This document shows positions 6,305 to 9,582 of a stretch of 9,582 bases of DNA, piece by piece. Where the stretch lies: positions 1 to 9,582 of the forward strand of contig JALWNF010000242.1 in NCBI GenBank assembly GCA_026995985.1, read 5' to 3'. The stretch is from Campylobacteraceae bacterium. Lineage in GTDB: Bacteria > Campylobacterota > Campylobacteria > Campylobacterales > Sulfurovaceae. Each line of letters starts with the position of its first letter. The first letter of the stretch is position 1. The notes beneath the pieces are model-generated. The model did not search any database, was not told the origin of the DNA, and saw only the letters and a program-made list of their open reading frames with translations. The translations under genes and the position numbers were made by a program.

Positions 6305-7700
6305 ACGTAGAAGAGGATATGGTAGAGATAGAGGTTCAAACTCTTTATGGATAATTATTTTAATTGCACTTATAGCAGGTGGAGCATTTGTATATACATC
6401 AAAAAGTTTTGAACGTAATGCACCTACAGTTAATCTTCCAGATTTTATATATTGGAATCGTAAAGACCCTTTGTTAATTAAACTTTCAGACGATAGTGGA
6501 CTAAAAGATTATCAAGTTAAGATTAATGATGGTAAAAAAGAGATAATAGTTGCCAACGAAGTGATTTTAGGAAATGTTAAAGAGAAAACTATTGAGATAG
6601 AATATCCTAAAAAGGCTATTAATGGAGTAGTTTTAGACCCAAAAGCCACAAAACTTCAATTAACTATAGATGCTAGAGATAAGAGTAATTGGAACTTTTT
6701 TCAAGGAAACAAGCTTCATAAGGTTGTTAATATCAAAGTAGACTATAAACGACCAGATATTAATATATTAGCTAACTCCTACTCTATTACTCGTGGTGGT
6801 TCTGCTTTAGTTGTTTTTCAGGTTAAAGATGAAGCACTTAAGAGCTTTTTTGTAGAGGCTGGTGGAAACTTCTTTAAGGCTGTACCATATAAAAAAGAGG
6901 GATACTATGCAACACTAATTGCTTGGCCATTTAATAAAGAGAACTTTACGGCAAATATTACAGCAGAAGATATGGCAGGAAATAAGCGTATAGCAAATAT
7001 TCCTCTCTATTTATTATCTAAAAGGTATAAAACATCTTGGATTAGAGCTACTGATAAATTTATTGATGGAAAAATTTCAGATTTGATTGCAAGTGAACCA
7101 AAGTTTTCAACCATTGAAGGAAGATTAGATAAACTTAAAGCAATCAATGAGACTATGCGACTTGAAAATGAGGAGTTTATTCATAACTTAAGTAAAGTTG
7201 TCTCTGATGAGATGATAGAGTCATGGAAGATAAAACGTTTCTACCCTCTTAAAAATGCTGCAAAAGTTGCATCTTTTGGAGACCATAGACACTACTACTA
7301 CCAAGATAAAAGCAATGAGGTATCTGAGTCTTATCATGTTGGATTAGATATGGCAAGTACTAAAATGGCAAATATTGTAAGCTCTAATCCTGGAGTAGTA
7401 GTTAATGATGAGAGTAATGGAATATATGGTAATATGCCAATGATTGACCACGGTTTAGGACTATATACACTCTATGGACACTGCTCAACTATTTTAGTAA
7501 GAAAAGGTGACCATGTCAATGCTGGAACAGTTATTGCAAAAACTGGTCGAACAGGTTTAGCTCTTGGTGACCACCTACACTTTGGTATCTTGGTTCAAGG
7601 AGTAGAGGTTCGTCCTGAAGAGTGGATGGATAGTAAATGGATTCGTGATAATATAGATAAGGTCTTTAAGGAGGCAGATAAGATTATTGATGGTAAGTAA
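6294..7700 (+). CDS. Membrane-anchored M23 family metallopeptidase (peptidoglycan endopeptidase)
   Basis: The 468-residue protein begins with an Arg-rich cytoplasmic tail (residues 1-14) and one transmembrane segment (about 18-36), placing the rest in the periplasm. Residues about 45-245 look beta-rich and may fold as Ig-like modules. A helical linker (about 250-310, probably partly coiled coil) follows, then a LytM/M23 domain from about 315. Zinc ligands are intact: His348 and Asp352 in HVGLD and the second His of HLH (427-429); His396 in LYGHCS is also conserved. It should therefore cleave peptide cross-links, as in Campylobacterota cell-shape peptidases, although the long N-terminal region differs from the Csd1 and Csd2 proteins of about 310 residues. 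The ATG lies inside the end of the DHH gene, with AGAGGA seven bases upstream. Confidence 0.88.
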   Translation: MSYRRRRGYGRDRGSNSLWIIILIALIAGGAFVYTSKSFERNAPTVNLPDFIYWNRKDPLLIKLSDDSGLKDYQVKINDGKKEIIVANEVILGNVKEKTIEIEYPKKAINGVVLDPKATKLQLTIDARDKSNWNFFQGNKLHKVVNIKVDYKRPDINILANSYSITRGGSALVVFQVKDEALKSFFVEAGGNFFKAVPYKKEGYYATLIAWPFNKENFTANITAEDMAGNKRIANIPLYLLSKRYKTSWIRATDKFIDGKISDLIASEPKFSTIEGRLDKLKAINETMRLENEEFIHNLSKVVSDEMIESWKIKRFYPLKNAAKVASFGDHRHYYYQDKSNEVSESYHVGLDMASTKMANIVSSNPGVVVNDESNGIYGNMPMIDHGLGLYTLYGHCSTILVRKGDHVNAGTVIAKTGRTGLALGDHLHFGILVQGVEVRPEEWMDSKWIRDNIDKVFKEADKIIDGK

Positions 7701-7711
7701 AAATTTATATT

Positions 7712-8578
7712 ATGCCTCTACAGTTACATCAAAATATAAATCTACTCTCTCTTTTAATATTAGGTAGTTTTGTTGCAAATATTCACCTATCTTGGGTGGA
7801 TATTGTATTGATTTTAGCTTTTACTCTTTTTATAGAGCATCTCTTTCTCTTTTTTAATAAGAAGAGAGCTTTTTACTTCTCATATTCTGCTATTTCAACA
7901 GCAGTAGGTGTTATTGTTTTAATGTATTCAACAAAGTTATGGATATATTTTGTTGTTATAGCTTTAGGACTCTTTCAGAAACACTTTTTGACTATACGTG
8001 GGAAACATTTTTTTAACCCCTCTAACTTCTCTTTAATGATGGCACTTCTATTATTTTATAATGATGCACATATGGTATTAGGTCAATTAGGAGGTGAACT
8101 ATGGTTGAGTGTAATAGTTTTTATTATGGCAGGTATTATGTTGGTTCGAGTAGACCGATGGGTTATTCCTTTGGTTTTTGTTGTTTCTTATTTGGTATTT
8201 CAATATCTATTGGTTCTCTCTTATGACCCTGTTATGATTTTTGAAGATGTCTATCTTCGTTTCTACTCTGTAACATTTATGCTATTTATCTACTTTATGT
8301 TAACAGACCCACCTGTAACCCCCTCTAGCCATAAAGAGCAGGTTCTATTTGCTATAGCTATAGCATTAATGGCTACACTACTAGATAGATATTTTGGATA
8401 TAGAGTTCAACATCTCTTTATGTCAGTTTTCTTTTTCTCCTTTTTTGTTCACTATCAAATTTTTAAAACACTATCGTCTAGTGAAATTAAGTATGTTGTG
8501 ACTATACTCCTGTTTATGATTGGAGTGTTATTTTATGTTGAACTACAACCACCTTACTATTTTGAGATGAATGGATAA
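7712..8578 (+). CDS. RnfD/UnbU-like polytopic inner-membrane protein
   Basis: The 288-residue product is very hydrophobic, with about nine or ten membrane spans. Two loops match the RnfD/NqrB superfamily: RGKHFFNPSNFSL (96-108) and MLTDPPVTPSSHKEQ (196-210), the latter followed by a hydrophobic helix. In Rnf and Nqr complexes these proteins carry covalent FMN and couple electron transfer to ion movement. Stand-alone relatives such as UnbU occur outside Rnf operons and are poorly understood. I see no SGAT/GATPL-like Thr motif for FMN attachment, so a flavin is not assured. No rnfA, B, C, G or E gene is nearby. It starts 11 bases after the M23 gene without a good ribosome-binding site and ends two bases before the next gene, suggesting a functional pair with it. 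Confidence 0.7.
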   Translation: MPLQLHQNINLLSLLILGSFVANIHLSWVDIVLILAFTLFIEHLFLFFNKKRAFYFSYSAISTAVGVIVLMYSTKLWIYFVVIALGLFQKHFLTIRGKHFFNPSNFSLMMALLLFYNDAHMVLGQLGGELWLSVIVFIMAGIMLVRVDRWVIPLVFVVSYLVFQYLLVLSYDPVMIFEDVYLRFYSVTFMLFIYFMLTDPPVTPSSHKEQVLFAIAIALMATLLDRYFGYRVQHLFMSVFFFSFFVHYQIFKTLSSSEIKYVVTILLFMIGVLFYVELQPPYYFEMNG

Positions 8579-8580
8579 TA

Positions 8581-9582
8581 ATGACAAAAGAGATAAAGAT
8601 AAGCATAGCAATTTTAGTAGTTGGATTTTTAGCTATTGGACTATATTGGTTTTCAGGTGATAATAGAGGCTACTCTATAGAAGATGAACGACTGGTATTA
8701 CCTAAAATAGGTGAAAATAATTTTACTAAATTGCCTAAAGTACAAGAGTATTTAGCCGATATAAAAGAGGCTTTAGTAAATAGCAATGGAGTTGTACCTC
8801 TAAAAAGTAGTGAGCTAGATAGTAACGCAAAAATAGCTCAAGAGTTTCTACTGCACAATAGAGAGTTTTTAGCCGATACAAGAGATGCACAAGGTAGAGT
8901 AGAGCATAATGATATAATGACTATTCGTCCTGCTATTGTCTCTGCTTTATCTCCTAGAACAAAGATAAAGTGTCAAATGACACTCTGTTATCAAGCTGAA
9001 AAGTATAACTTTGTAACTAATACTACTACACGAGCCATTGTTGATGTAAAAAACAAAAAGCTTTTAGAACTAAAGCGTTTTTCTAATATGCAACCAGATA
9101 TATCAAAACGTCTTAGAGATATAGCTAAGGATATTGCTCTAAATGCACCTCAAATAAAAAAAGAGTTAGGTAAAAGCCCAAGCATAAAAGATATGAGCAT
9201 GGCAAATGTACGTAGCTCACTCAACAACTCACCTTGTGAAAACCAAAACCATCTATGTGTAGCACCAACATTTTCATACCATGATAAAGAGGAGGCTCTT
9301 TGGGCAATTGTTGACTTGACTGATTTAAAGTTAGCTGCTGCTAAGTGGGCAGGGTTAGGTAAGACTACAACTCCATCTTGTATCTCTGAACGCTCTTTTC
9401 AAAATCGTGAGATTATGGATAAGTACTGTCAAAAAGATACTCTCTATAGTAGAGATGGCTGGTCACTAGAGTATAGAATAACAGGTTCAGATGGTTTAGA
9501 GATAATCAATGCCAAATTTAAAAAAGAGCCTGTTTTAAAATCGGCAAAGATTGTAGATTGGCATGTAGCCTACTTAGCAAAA
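8581..9582 (+). CDS. Membrane-anchored copper-amine-oxidase-like protein, N-terminal part (runs off right edge)
   Basis: An ATG two bases after the RnfD-like stop opens 334 codons with no stop before the edge. An uncleaved signal or membrane anchor (about residues 6-24) precedes a hydrophilic, probably periplasmic region. Residues about 150-198 (TRAIVDVKNKKLLELKRF, then MQPDI and a helix ending KKELG) resemble the N3 domain of copper amine oxidases. Residues about 293-331 (GWSLEYRI, DGLEIINAKF, then DWHVAY) resemble the start of their large catalytic domain, where GLxLxxVxY and EMxVPY occur. Six cysteines (131, 136, 219, 226, 267, 283) are spaced as possible disulfides. The topaquinone tyrosine and copper histidines would lie beyond the window, so enzyme activity (amine to aldehyde, ammonia and peroxide) is unproven. 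A copper-amine-oxidase fold without catalysis is possible. Confidence 0.55.
   Translation, partial: MTKEIKISIAILVVGFLAIGLYWFSGDNRGYSIEDERLVLPKIGENNFTKLPKVQEYLADIKEALVNSNGVVPLKSSELDSNAKIAQEFLLHNREFLADTRDAQGRVEHNDIMTIRPAIVSALSPRTKIKCQMTLCYQAEKYNFVTNTTTRAIVDVKNKKLLELKRFSNMQPDISKRLRDIAKDIALNAPQIKKELGKSPSIKDMSMANVRSSLNNSPCENQNHLCVAPTFSYHDKEEALWAIVDLTDLKLAAAKWAGLGKTTTPSCISERSFQNREIMDKYCQKDTLYSRDGWSLEYRITGSDGLEIINAKFKKEPVLKSAKIVDWHVAYLAK

Noticed and set aside
6294..7700. Naming the M23 peptidase csd1, csd2 or csd3
   Set aside because: Length and N-terminal architecture differ from those proteins, and the catalytic domain alone cannot distinguish paralogues.

Overview
The window looks like a low-GC (roughly one third GC) chromosome segment from a Campylobacterota bacterium, most likely a free-living sulfur- or hydrogen-oxidising type such as Sulfurimonas or Sulfurovum. 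This rests on the gene order rpsP-khpA-rimM-trmD-rplS, Campylobacterota-like protein sequences (for example TrmD), and promoters with a clear TATAAT-type -10 box but no convincing -35. The genus assignment is inference.

Layout. (1) 1-753, minus strand: the N-terminal 251 codons of a TolC-family outer-membrane efflux protein with a signal peptide, running off the left edge. (2) 754-1034: a divergent intergenic region with an outward -10 box for each side. (3) 1035-3118: a compact translation operon encoding ribosomal protein S16, the KH protein KhpA, the 16S maturation factor RimM, the tRNA(m1G37) methyltransferase TrmD (TTG start) and ribosomal protein L19, closed by a hairpin terminator at 3143-3170. 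(4) 3238-3981: a DEDDh 3'-5' exonuclease with an ExoX-like C-terminal domain, convergent with smpB (3993-4451, minus). A single hairpin between them can terminate both. (5) 4452-4535: back-to-back smpB and nadC promoters. (6) 4536 to the right edge: a tight run of five plus-strand genes with gaps or overlaps of -11 to +11 bases. They encode nicotinate-nucleotide pyrophosphorylase (NadC), a DHH/DHHA1 phosphoesterase of the NrnA type, a membrane-anchored M23 peptidase, a polytopic RnfD/UnbU-like membrane protein, and an N-terminal fragment of a membrane-anchored protein that resembles the non-catalytic N-terminal part of copper amine oxidases.

How the genes fit together. Regions 3 to 5 are ordinary translation, RNA-maintenance and rescue functions: ribosomal proteins and their maturation factors, tRNA modification, and trans-translation. 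The run from nadC adds NAD synthesis, nanoRNA or nucleotide turnover and cell-wall hydrolysis. The only part that looks poorly described is the last pair, an RnfD-like membrane protein followed two bases later by a copper-amine-oxidase-like exported protein. It could be an uncharacterised membrane/periplasmic redox module, but the second gene is cut by the window edge before any catalytic residues would appear. No tRNA, rRNA, IS element, CRISPR array or other mobile element was seen.
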